The notes under the pieces were generated by a model that was given only the letters and a program-made list of their open reading frames with translations, ran no database searches and was not told the DNA's origin. From Chara braunii (lineage: Eukaryota > Streptophyta > Charophyceae > Charales > Characeae): DNA of 31,556 nt. Of the stretch, positions 21,119-30,394 are shown piece by piece (within the stretch, counting starts at the first letter, position 1; every line of letters starts with the position of its first letter). The translations under genes and the position numbers were made by a program. The stretch is from positions 1,759,630 to 1,791,185 of the forward strand of contig BFEA01000221.1 of the NCBI GenBank assembly GCA_003427395.1, read 5' to 3'.

Positions 21119-22296
21119 GCTGCACCCGAGCTCTTCTGCTTTTGTTTTTCTCCCTTTGGATAGATGCACTATCTCGTTAAGTTAAAAAAAAAAAAAGGAT
21201 GCACTATCGCGTGGTCTTGCAGCCTCTTGCTTGTGCAGTCTCCCTGCCAAATGCGGGGAGATGGACAGCATGACAAACTTGCTGCCTTCTCGAGTTGGAC
21301 ATCTGCACGGTCACAATGTAGGGTGATAAATTTCAAAACGGCTACGTGTAGGGTTCTTTGCTTTCCAGACATAATGTCCCACAGAGGAAATGGTCCCAGG
21401 GGCCTGCCCTGAACTTGAAGCCACGCCACACCTGCATTTGACCCTGGCTTGGCATGGCACTGCGTGCCAAGCCAGCCGAGATTGCAGTCGTGTTTTTGAT
21501 AATCGGGGCAGTGGTGGTATAACTGGCAGTGATACCTTGACCTAACCGCCCACCATCCGTCATGAGACATGATCTGCTGACCATCCTCGAGCACCTACAT
21601 CTCTCCAGCTGTAGGCCTCACCTCGCTGCAGCCACAAGCACAATGCATGGATCAGGCAGGGAAAGTCGTGATGATCGGATTCCCTCCTTTGCCTCAGGAA
21701 TCAAAGAGAAGACATCGTTAGCGTTGTTTTTCGTGATCTCTCCACCTCGCTGTTCCGCCCTTTCTTCCTTTTCCCTTTTACGCGATTACCCTCGCGCATC
21801 GTCTTTTACTGCCAGAAGGAAAAGTGTTTCCTTTCTAAGGACCAGATTGTTTTCCAGATTGGTCAAAACAATTGTAGTTCTTAAATTCTGAGCATGAAAG
21901 CTGCCCCATTTCAAGTATCAAATGGGAATAGTCGTTCGGGTCTTATTTGCTTTCAAAAGATGGGTGTTGCATGAGCTTGCGACCTTATTCACTGGAGTGC
22001 GGCCACAAAATCCCTGCCAATCGATTGTCCCCGAAAAGCCCGAACGTTATATCCGGACAGTGGTGGCATGAAGTTGGATACCATGATGTGGATGTGTGCA
22101 GACATGATCGCCATGTGCACACACACACATACATCCCTACCCACACAGCCAGCCTACCCACAGACCCACCGTACCCCCCACACACATACAGGCAGGCATG
22201 ACACTCGGAGGCAACAAACGAAATGTAACTGACTGAAGGCTTCAAAATTATCACCAGTTACCCTCAAAGGCCAGAACGACTAGCGATGGCACCCAC

Positions 22297-22298
<2 letters not shown>
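21117..22298. other. Intergenic, no gene recognised
   Basis: About 1.2 kb with open frames up to 141 codons on the minus strand, none resembling a known protein. CA-rich low complexity occurs near 22117-22195. Confidence 0.5.

Positions 22299-22342
<44 letters not shown>
22299..22342 (+). repeat. (GA)22 microsatellite
   Basis: Forty-four bases of GA. The following 430 bases (22343-22772) contain no recognisable gene. Confidence 0.97.
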
Positions 22343-22345
<3 letters not shown>

Positions 22346-22772
22346 GCAAGTGAGGTGCGAGTGAGAATGAGGCGAGGGTCCGCCATGATTTATATCCAAG
22401 GGAGTCAGCACGAGTGCATCCAGTCTGGTTTTTAACAGACGTACCTCAACATCGGGGTACTTCTTCTTCTGCACTATGTTAGCTGTCATACATCGCTCCA
22501 CATCATCCCTACGGCGATGGACACCATCTGTTCCGTACAGTTACTCCATGAGATATATTAGATAGTATTCCTTTCGAAATCTCATGCATAAACAACGTAC
22601 CTCCGTCCGGGTGAGACAATTTCCGGATATTATTGGCATTACAAATCAGAGGATGAACATTGTCTAGCTCCTGCAGATGAAACTGCACGCCGTGGCCGCT
22701 TATCCTCGAACAGGGAGATCCTGTACATGTACAGCTCACTCCATCATCTTCCAACGCATCGCTTACCAACGT

Positions 22773-23064
22773 CCTCACCTCCACCGTCCTTGTCTGATAA
22801 TTATGTATCAACTTCTATAAAGCGTATCGTCAACTCATAATTTACTTGCCATCCATACATTTCTTTATTCCCCCGTGCTATCATTCTACGGAGCTAACCA
22901 GTTGTTGTAGACGGGTTCTAAACTTTCCTCACCTCCACCGTCCTTCTCTGATAATCAAATATCAAGTGTATCATCAATTTAGCATCTGCTCGTCATCCAC
23001 GCACGTCTTTAATCCCCCGTGCTATCATCCTACGGAGCTAGCCAATTGTAGACGGCCTCTAAAA
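22773..23064 (+). repeat. Imperfect tandem duplication, period 154 bp
   Basis: The unit begins CCTCACCTCCACCGTCCTT at 22773 and again at 22927. Both copies also share TCTGATAAT, CATCCA(T/C)(A/G)CA, ATTCCCCCGTGCTATCAT-type sequence, CTACGGAGCTA and a GTAGACGG block before CTCTAAA. Substitutions and small indels separate them. Confidence 0.85.
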
Positions 23065-23065
23065 A

Positions 23066-23173
23066 TTCTTTAGCAAATTAGCAGCTCCATTTCGCCTGAC
23101 TAATGCCCCTAGGTCTTCTGACTTTCTTTAGCAAATTAGCAGAGCTCTATTTAGCCTAACTAATGCCTCTAGA
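23066..23173 (+). repeat. Tandem duplication, period 58 bp
   Basis: TTCTTTAGCAAATTAGCAG starts at 23066 and 23124. Both copies continue into GCTC(C/T)ATTT, GCCT(G/A)ACTAATGCC and CTAG. This duplication directly follows the 154-bp one. Confidence 0.9.
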
Positions 23174-23336
23174 TTACATCGTTCTAGCAGAGGTTGGCAG
23201 TGCTCGGCACGGCGCAGGTTCCTAAGCACAGAATCAAGAAAGCTCTATCAAATCCAATTTTGGGCTTCCGCCAGCGCAAGTGGGGATACATCAACACTGC
23301 CTCCCCTTTCACGAGTGCAGTTGCTTGCACACTTGT

Positions 23337-23433
23337 GTAGCTTCCTATGCTGCGCAGCCCATCCACCTAACGACCACCTTCACAACCTCCTACCACCGCA
23401 CCAACTAATGGGCTGCGCAGCGTAGGAAGCTAC
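23337..23433. repeat. Hairpin with 26-bp arms
   Basis: 23337-23362 and 23408-23433 are inverted repeats identical at 25 of 26 positions. The single mismatch is T opposite G, which would be a G-U pair in a plus-strand transcript. The loop is 45 bases. Confidence 0.92.
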
Positions 23434-23446
23434 CTCCTGCCTCCCT

Positions 23447-23504
23447 TTTGGAAAATATGCTTCTAGTGTGCAGTTGCTTGCACACTAGAAGCGTATTTTC
23501 CAAA
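23447..23504. repeat. Tight hairpin with 26-bp arms and 6-base loop
   Basis: 23447-23472 and 23479-23504 are inverted repeats with 25 of 26 matching, loop GTTGCT. The single mismatch is again T opposite G. The apex GTGCAGTTGCTTGCAC also occurs alone at 23315-23330, just before the neighbouring hairpin, which suggests a shared origin. Confidence 0.95.
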
Positions 23505-24244
23505 CGCTTTAAGAATCAATCTCCAACCACCGCACCAACTACTCCCGCCTCGTGTCTACAATTTAAAACATCTTAGTTCCAATCATTTATGGGTCAACAA
23601 GACGAGTCTTGAAGGTGCGCGTGCTCCATACTTCCTACGTACATAAACGTACTTTCGACGGGGTAATTACCTTAGTATCACGGAAACACGAAGAGCACCT
23701 TTAGCCTCCCTCCACCCCTTATTTCTACCTTTACGTCACCGACGTTTCTTACGCTCCGTCCTTGGAAGTACTGGAGATAAATGACAAATTGTTCCGAGTA
23801 GTTAGTTCCTCGGCTCGTCGGCTTTACACTACCGGTAGTCCAATGGTAGGAGGACGCAGGATTCCACCCCAAACAAACGCCACCATCGCGGCCCATCGGT
23901 GAAGGCGATTCTGTTTCCAACCTCTCCCACATAGGGATGCAGGTTCCTTTCACCTAACGTAAGCATTCCTACTGGTCTGACCTGTGAACTGTGCAAAAGA
24001 GAGAGGTGACGTCAGTACGCATAGACAGCTAAGACGCAGTGGAATTTATCTAAGAAGCAGTAGTGAAAACTCCCACTCCAAAATGTGTGAACAAGCTTAC
24101 CTATGCATCAATACACACTTTCTCATCCATCGCATCTGAGTCGATAGTGCTAGGAGGACGATCGCTAAATGGTATAGTAATATACCAGTGTCTCATCATA
24201 TCCACCTTCCTTTTGGATGCCGATCAAGAAGCGGCATATCGCCC
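23505..24244. other. Intergenic, no gene recognised
   Basis: No coding or RNA gene could be supported in this stretch. Confidence 0.5.
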
Positions 24245-24375
24245 AAACCTCACCAGTCTGTGAAGGACATTACGCTTCCCCTTCACCCACCCTTTATTTT
24301 TTTGGGTGGGGAATTACAAAATGTTTTGATGGAGTGAAGGGGAGGCGTAATGTCCTTCACAGACTGGTGAGGTTT
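24245..24375. repeat. Near-perfect hairpin with 42-bp arms
   Basis: 24245-24286 and 24334-24375 are inverted repeats identical at 41 of 42 positions. The one mismatch is T opposite G. The 47-base loop has an inner stem (CCCACCC with GGGTGGG around a T-rich centre). It is non-coding. It could be a fold-back element, a recent inverted duplication or a small-RNA precursor. Confidence 0.95.
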
Positions 24376-24499
24376 TTGAGGATACCGAAGCTATTAACCC
24401 ACTTTGGTGGAGAAAAAAATTGGAGAGGAAGGATGCCCTGACCACACGACAAGACAAAGATGAAGCGACGTTTGTAGAGGGGGACGACAAGGAGGACAG

Positions 24500-24535
24500 G
24501 AGAAGAAGAAGAAGAAGAAGAAGAAGAAGAAGAAG
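24500..24535 (+). repeat. (GAA)n microsatellite
   Basis: About 12 GAA units. Poly-Leu or poly-Phe open frames on the minus strand come from this repeat. Confidence 0.95.
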
Positions 24536-24784
24536 CAGAGACACAGAGTCTCGCAGAATACTGAAAATCCTGATAATCTCATAATCATGCACGTCACCCC
24601 TCCCGACTCTACTACGACAAGAGGCAGGGGGGGGAGAGGGGATGCCAGGAAGTGGGGCAATGAGACTGTGGATGCCCTTTCTTTTTGCATCCCGACGAAC
24701 ACTACCCATTCCGGCCCATCTTGGTTCCATTCCAATCCGTTTACCACGGTGACCTATCCCCACCCATCCCCATCCTCCATTTCT

Positions 24785-25120
24785 AATTTTTTTAACCGTT
24801 CAATAACCATGCACATGACGTGTCATCCGATAATCATGCACATGACTTGCCCACTGATTCTCGCCCTCCATCCGTCCAGCCCCGCCCACCCAACACCCAT
24901 CCCGTCTCTTCTTGCCCCCATCGCGATTGTCCATTCGGTCCTCCATTTTTTTATTTTTTTTTCATTTGATAACCATGCACATGACCTGCCATCCAATAAT
25001 CATGCACATGACCTGCCCGCTCATCCTCACGGTCCGCACCCTTTATCCGTCCAGCCCTGCCCGCACAATACCCATCCGGTCTCTTCCTGCCCCCATCGCG
25101 ACTGTCCATTCGCCCCTGGA
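24785..25120 (+). repeat. Imperfect tandem duplication, period about 166 bp
   Basis: Two copies each contain a T-rich start, two ATAA(C/T)CATGCACATGAC motifs, CCATCCGTCCAGCCC-like sequence, (C/G)TCTCTTC(T/C)TGCCCCCATCGCG and TGTCCATTCG. A further partial CATAATCATGCACGTCACC lies at about 24580. Open frames spanning both copies (for example 24587-25303) look like repeat translations: Pro/His-rich with the duplicated segment visible in the peptide. Confidence 0.88.
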
Positions 25121-25912
25121 AATCCTCCACCACTCCGTCCCCATCTGTCTACCCGGTTCTCCTCACCCTCCTTTCGTCCATCCCTGCCCATCTACCACCC
25201 GTCCCGTCCCATCCTTCACACACTGGGACTCTCTCGGTTGGTATATGGTATATACTATATACCCACTCACATTCTTTCTCTTTTCTTTTTCAAAGAAAAA
25301 TGACCATTCCATTGATGTCTGGAAACTAGGTCCAGCACTGAGTACTGAGTACTGACTCAACGCTTCCCTTTGCTCGGGCCGAGGACACACAAAACAAGAT
25401 CGCCACTTCATGGTGTTTGTTTATATACAAACGCCAAATGAACGACGGATAAGGACAACCACGTCATCGGTCACGAAAAGTTGAAAACCCATTGTCATTT
25501 CCTCTCAATGGCCACGTTACATAGTTCCTTAATTAGCAGTCCCTCAGAAGGTCGTTTTACCGATGCAAATTATTGCCGAGCACCAATTCCTGCCTAACAG
25601 CTGAAGGCTGCAATTTCCATGGTGGTGCCATCATTTTCCATGAAATTCAATCCGGAATGCCTGTCCTGTGATGTTGTGGCGCGTTCAGCATGTCAGAACA
25701 ACATAGGTGGGATAGGGACTGCTAATTGAGTTTTTATTCCTCCAAAGGTAAACCGTTCACAAATAACAAAATGGATGAGCAAACGAAGATGGATAATCTT
25801 CTATGCTTGCTTTATCCCTCCCCCCCCCTCCCTCCCTCCCTCCTCTTCTCCCTCCTATCCTTCCTACCTCTTCTCCCTCCTCTTCTCCCTCCTATCCTTC
25901 ACACCTTTCTCC
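25121..25912. other. Intergenic, no gene recognised
   Basis: No gene is supported. The right end (about 25815-25910) is CTCCCT-rich low complexity that runs into the adapter artefact. Confidence 0.5.
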
Positions 25913-25950
25913 CTGTCTCTTATACACATCTAGATGTGTATAAGAGACAG
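25913..25950. other. Nextera mate-pair junction adapter (library artefact)
   Basis: Same 38-base double mosaic end as at 12748. It joins a CTCCCT-rich stretch on the left to a GA repeat (25951-25969) on the right. The plus-strand open frame through it contains the peptide SYTHLDVYKRQ, a known signature of this adapter in predicted proteins. Confidence 0.97.
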
Positions 25951-25969
25951 GAGAGAGAGAGAGAGAGAG
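25951..25969 (+). repeat. (GA)n tract abutting the adapter
   Basis: About nine GA units begin immediately after the adapter junction. The repeat probably caused the false join during assembly or gap filling. Confidence 0.9.
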
Positions 25970-26277
25970 CCGATCATGTTCCGCTGGTACTTCTTTTATT
26001 ATGGTACGAGGCAAAAGTGTCACGAAACGGTCTAAACCTGCTCTTGGAAGTTCGGGACGAAAGGAGTACAGCATGGCAACCTACAGATATTGTTGCACCA
26101 GTAAGACAGTGAGAAACAGTGTGCTGCATGCTCTTCGATCTCTGACATACACAAACTTGCCGTCCTTGTCGCTTACAGTCATCGAGCCTGTCCAAATCAC
26201 GCGAGCAGCAAGTACAATCCTTCCAACTGCTCTCACTGTTTAGTCCATACCGAATGCTGACAGCTGATTTCCTTTTC

Positions 26278-26279
<2 letters not shown>

Positions 26280-26312
<33 letters not shown>
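26280..26312 (+). repeat. (GA)16 microsatellite downstream of DPM1
   Basis: Read in the direction of the DPM1 gene this is a CT tract about 20 bases past its stop codon, so it would lie in the 3' untranslated region. Confidence 0.95.
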
Positions 26313-26315
<3 letters not shown>

Positions 26316-26329
26316 TGGAACGTCTGTTA

Positions 26330-27262
<933 letters not shown>

Positions 27263-27278
27263 TTAGATCACAAAAGGG

Positions 27279-27300
27279 AAAAAAAAAAAAAAAAAAAAAA
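27279..27300 (+). repeat. Poly-A run (22 A)
   Basis: A homopolymer of A lying just left of the SINE's target-site duplication. It is outside the SINE and may be an older retroposon tail. Confidence 0.9.
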
Positions 27301-27305
27301 GGATT

Positions 27306-27319
27306 ACAAAAGGATATTT
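27306..27319 (+). repeat. Left target-site duplication of SINE 2
   Basis: ACAAAAGGATATTT is repeated exactly at 27501-27514 on the other side of the SINE. A 14-bp A-rich duplication is typical of LINE-type target-primed reverse transcription. Confidence 0.93.
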
Positions 27320-27500
27320 ATACCAACCGGCCTAGCGCAGTTGGTACACCCCCTGAAATACAGACCTGAGTTCGAACTCCACTAGGAGCAGATGAGCAAA
27401 ATACTGCAATGCTGAAGTGCCGTGGTCCGGTCAGGTCGATGATGATACCTCGAGGCCGTCGCCCTTCTTTAAAAGAGAATAAAACAAGAAAAGTTAGAAA
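27320..27500 (+). mobile_element. tRNA-derived SINE 2, intact
   Basis: A 181-bp element between perfect 14-bp direct repeats. The head has an A-box-like TAGCGCAGTTGG (27333-27344) and a B-box-like GTTCGAACTC (27370-27379). The body carries GGTCCGGTCAGGTCGATGAT and GAGGCCGTCGCCCTTCTTT, and the tail is A-rich. It shares head and body with the SINE split by the LTR element. It is transcribed by RNA polymerase III and depends on reverse transcriptase from a LINE partner, which is not in the window. Confidence 0.9.
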
Positions 27501-27514
27501 ACAAAAGGATATTT
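27501..27514 (+). repeat. Right target-site duplication of SINE 2
   Basis: Exact copy of 27306-27319. Confidence 0.93.
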
Positions 27515-28057
27515 TGGTAGCCGAAAACGGAGTCCCTAGCATTCAAACAAAGCTTCAGGGAGATGCGGACAAGAGTACTTGGTGGTGTACAAACGAACGG
27601 AGGTTAAGCAGGGGTACCAATGCAGTTGTTTGGCTCAACCGAGAATTCCTCCAGCCTTTTCCGCTCTTCATTCTCCGACTCTACCGTCATCAACAATCCA
27701 TCTCTCGCACTGAAGTTGCCCATCTCTCTCACTGAAGTATCGCGTCGCTCTCACCATCGGTCTCTCGCTGAAGTATCGCATCTGGTTCTCATTCACTGCC
27801 GGTCTCATGAATGCTGGAGAGCATACGTGATGGTCGCACACTCAACAACTGTGAAGAGCATAGTACCTCTCAAACTGTGGCACGAAGACCCAAAATTGAT
27901 GATGCTCCTTAACACCTCAGCAAAAGGGTGGGCAGCATTTTATCTCTGAAGGTGATGCCACCCACCTATTTCTTGCCCTGCACAAGATAAGCCAAAAATT
28001 CACATCTCTCAATTGTCGCTACAAACCCGCACTTATATTTCCCATCCCTTCCCCCCC

Positions 28058-28059
<2 letters not shown>
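27515..28059. other. Intergenic, nothing recognised
   Basis: Short repeats of CTCTC(A/G)CTGAAGTATCGC occur near 27725-27780. No coding region is supported. Confidence 0.5.

Positions 28060-28115
<56 letters not shown>
28060..28115 (+). repeat. (CT)28 microsatellite
   Basis: About 56 bases of CT, followed by further CT-rich sequence to 28146. The next 450 bases hold no recognisable gene. Confidence 0.97.
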
Positions 28116-28118
<3 letters not shown>

Positions 28119-28595
28119 TCTCCCCCTCTCTCTCTGTCTCTCTCTGTGGGTGTGTTGCCAGCAATTCTCCTCATACGCAGTTATTGTCTTACAATCTGGT
28201 CCTAGGACAGCTGTGCAGCAGTCCCAACTTGCGAGCACGAATCCAACGGCACTTGGGTAGGGTAATCAATCCGTGGCTGCTGCTCAGCGTAGATCCAACC
28301 ATTCCTGGCGAAAAAAAGTGTGAAGAAAGTTTGAAAAAAGAAACAGGTTGAACTGGGATAGGCGAGGTTGTGGGTATAGCCGAATGCTAATACGCGATGG
28401 ATGAGGCACTGTACGACGTTGTCACAGGATTAAGATAGCTGTTACGCGGCCTGAGGAACTGTTAGGGAACCCATGCCCCCGCCACGTCCCGCCATCCTGG
28501 AGGTTACCCTGCGGTTTGACTGGGTGCTGCTAGTAAGCACCGCGTGGGGACCACCGCCTGTCGTGAAAGGGGGTCACTGGGAAGGATCAACCCTT

Positions 28596-28628
28596 GGGGG
28601 TTGCCTCCCGACCGGCAGGGCAACCCCC
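28596..28628. repeat. GC-rich hairpin, 10-bp stem
   Basis: GGGGGTTGCC (28596-28605) pairs with GGCAACCCCC (28619-28628) around a 13-base loop. It sits in a GC-rich stretch (28440-28686) unlike its surroundings that ends in a C run and an N at 28687. The function is unknown. No T-run follows, so it is not a simple terminator. Confidence 0.8.
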
Positions 28629-28687
28629 TAAGGAAGGCCACGTACTGGGGAAGGGAAGCCCTGTAACAGTCCCCTCCCCCCCCCCCN

Positions 28688-28733
<46 letters not shown>
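28688..28733 (+). repeat. (GA)23 microsatellite after an assembly N
   Basis: A C run, one N (28687) and then GA repeats. The N at the boundary suggests an unresolved join between two low-complexity tracts. Confidence 0.95.
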
Positions 28734-28736
<3 letters not shown>

Positions 28737-28845
28737 CGGCCCTAACTCGTGAGAGCAAATCGAGACCACAGAATTGGCTCAAATAAAGTCTACAGCCTAG
28801 GGAGATTGTGTGATTTATGGTGCTGCCAATTCATTTTGACTTCCG

Positions 28846-29086
28846 ATTTCGTCGAGTCCGTTGACTATTTCGTCGAATCCGTTGACTCTGCGCTTTACGG
28901 TCCGTCCAATGAGCTGTCATTATCCTTCCTTTCGTTCCGTTGACCGTGGTTTGGTCAACTCTGTGAACTCTGCTTCGCATTCCTTGTCGTCAAGGTCGGT
29001 ATATAAAGATTGCGTGATTTGGGCAGAGCTGCTACTATTCATCTCGTCTTGCGGTTTTGTTAAAAGCCCGTTGACTGAACTTGACT
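28846..29086. other. Cluster of TTGAC (W-box-type) motifs
   Basis: TTGACT or TTGACC occurs at 28861, 28882, 28940, 29071 and 29081 on the plus strand and at 28953-28958 (GGTCAA) on the minus strand. The first two lie in a 21-bp tandem repeat (28846-28887, unit TTTCGTCGARTCCGTTGACT plus one base). TTGACY is the core bound by WRKY factors. No gene starts nearby, so a regulatory role is only a possibility. Confidence 0.45.
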
Positions 29087-29161
29087 CTGTTCTTTCTTTC
29101 TCGTACCGTGACTGTTTTCCGTCATTGTTTCACCTTAGTTCCACTGTCCGTGGTTCGATAG

Positions 29162-29164
<3 letters not shown>

Positions 29165-29208
<44 letters not shown>
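29165..29208 (+). repeat. (CT)22 microsatellite
   Basis: Forty-four bases of CT, a short interruption (ATACGTATT), then a second CT tract (29217-29234) that runs straight into the adapter artefact. Confidence 0.97.
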
Positions 29209-29211
<3 letters not shown>

Positions 29212-29234
29212 CGTATTCTCTCTCTCTCTCTCTC

Positions 29235-29272
29235 CTGTCTCTTATACACATCTAGATGTGTATAAGAGACAG
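29235..29272. other. Nextera mate-pair junction adapter (library artefact)
   Basis: Third exact copy of the 38-base double mosaic end. It follows a CT tract and precedes unrelated non-repetitive sequence. The plus-strand frame through it ends in the adapter-derived peptide LLYTSRC. Confidence 0.97.
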
Positions 29273-29570
29273 CCATAACAGAAGGCGCATGGGTTGGTTC
29301 AAAAAAAAAAAAGAGGAGGTATCACACACAAAAAAAGTGACAAAACCTGTTTCGGATCAGAAAGAGGTTTCCAGGACGAGCGGCTTGTGAAGAACACTCG
29401 ATCCTTCGGATGTCCCGTCAAACTTGTATGGCCTATTTCTTTAGAGTGCAGAGCAAAACACAGGGAGACATAACGCTGAGATGACTAAGGTTGAAGAATC
29501 AGACAGGAAGCAGCAGCCACTTGGCAGCACTGGACTTCACTACGAAGATGGCGGCGACAAAAATTCTGAG
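29273..29570. other. Intergenic, nothing recognised
   Basis: About 300 bases after the adapter with no recognisable gene or repeat other than short A runs. Confidence 0.5.
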
Positions 29571-29582
29571 AATCAAACAGTT

Positions 29583-29680
29583 TTTTGGACCGCGGTACAT
29601 ACCAGCGTCACAGAATTGGTTGGGATTTGAACTCCCAACCTGCAAATCAAACAGTTCTAGGCTTAGAGCATTGTCGCACT
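29583..29680 (-). mobile_element. tRNA-like / SINE-head-like fragment
   Basis: On the minus strand GGTTGGGAGTTCAAATCCC followed by AACC gives a T-arm-like stem with a good B-box core (GTTCAAATC), preceded by ATGCTCTAAGCC-type D-arm sequence. It does not fold into a proper tRNA. AATCAAACAGTT occurs at 29571-29582 and 29645-29656, so part of the fragment lies between 12-bp direct repeats. It is probably a decayed tRNA-derived retroposon. Confidence 0.35.
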
Positions 29681-30330
29681 AGTAGGAAGGAAATATGAGG
29701 GTTGTAATTTTAACGTACCCATTCAGAAATGGATCGCGGCAATTTTCAACGAAGCCAACCAATCTGCAAACACAATATACACACATATAAGCAAACCACC
29801 ACAAAATGAACAATCACAGCGCGTGGTCAATCACCCTCAGTGGATATCAATCAACATTTCATGCACAGCATCTGCACGCAGACGACAGTTCGAGACACCT
29901 GCACAGGAGTACGTTTGCACACCCCCGTGCATTTACACACATTGCCGCATATGAGATATACAGCGCTCTACACTCAGGAATATTTTATAACTTACACACA
30001 CCGCTACGAAAAGGCCCCTCATAGAAAAAGACAAGTGATAGCAACACGAGTGTTTGCACACTTGCACGCATGCTCACAAATAATCCACTTCAACAAATAC
30101 ACACAGCAAAACACACACGCACACACGCACACATGCACACACGCACACACACACATGCACACACAAAAGCACACATGCACACACACACACCCACAGATAT
30201 ATAGAAGAAAGGAGGAGCTGTGACAGACTGTTTTTTCAGACCCCCTGATGATTCAGTGAAAGTCTGACAAAACAGTCTGGCACACTCATGCCCTTTTTTT
30301 TGTGGAGTTGTGCCTTAGCGAAGGTGACAA

Positions 30331-30334
<4 letters not shown>
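29681..30334. other. Intergenic with CA-rich low complexity
   Basis: No gene is recognised. 30110-30192 is a degenerate CA/GCACA repeat. His/Thr-rich open frames here are repeat translations. Confidence 0.55.

Positions 30335-30393
<59 letters not shown>
30335..30393 (+). repeat. (CA)29 microsatellite
   Basis: Fifty-nine bases of CA lying directly upstream of the open frame of the right-edge gene. Confidence 0.97.

Positions 30394-30394
<1 letters not shown>

Noticed and set aside
24587-25303. 238-codon open frame with Pro/His-rich protein
   Set aside because: It spans the 166-bp tandem duplication, has no known domain, and the overlapping frame is equally open. Low-complexity C/T-rich sequence explains it.
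25726-26112. 128-codon open frame with peptide SYTHLDVYKRQ
   Set aside because: The peptide is the translation of the mate-pair junction adapter, so the frame is artificial.
27333-27400. Functional tRNA gene
   Set aside because: A and B boxes are present but acceptor and anticodon arms do not form, and the sequence is bounded by a retroposon target duplication.
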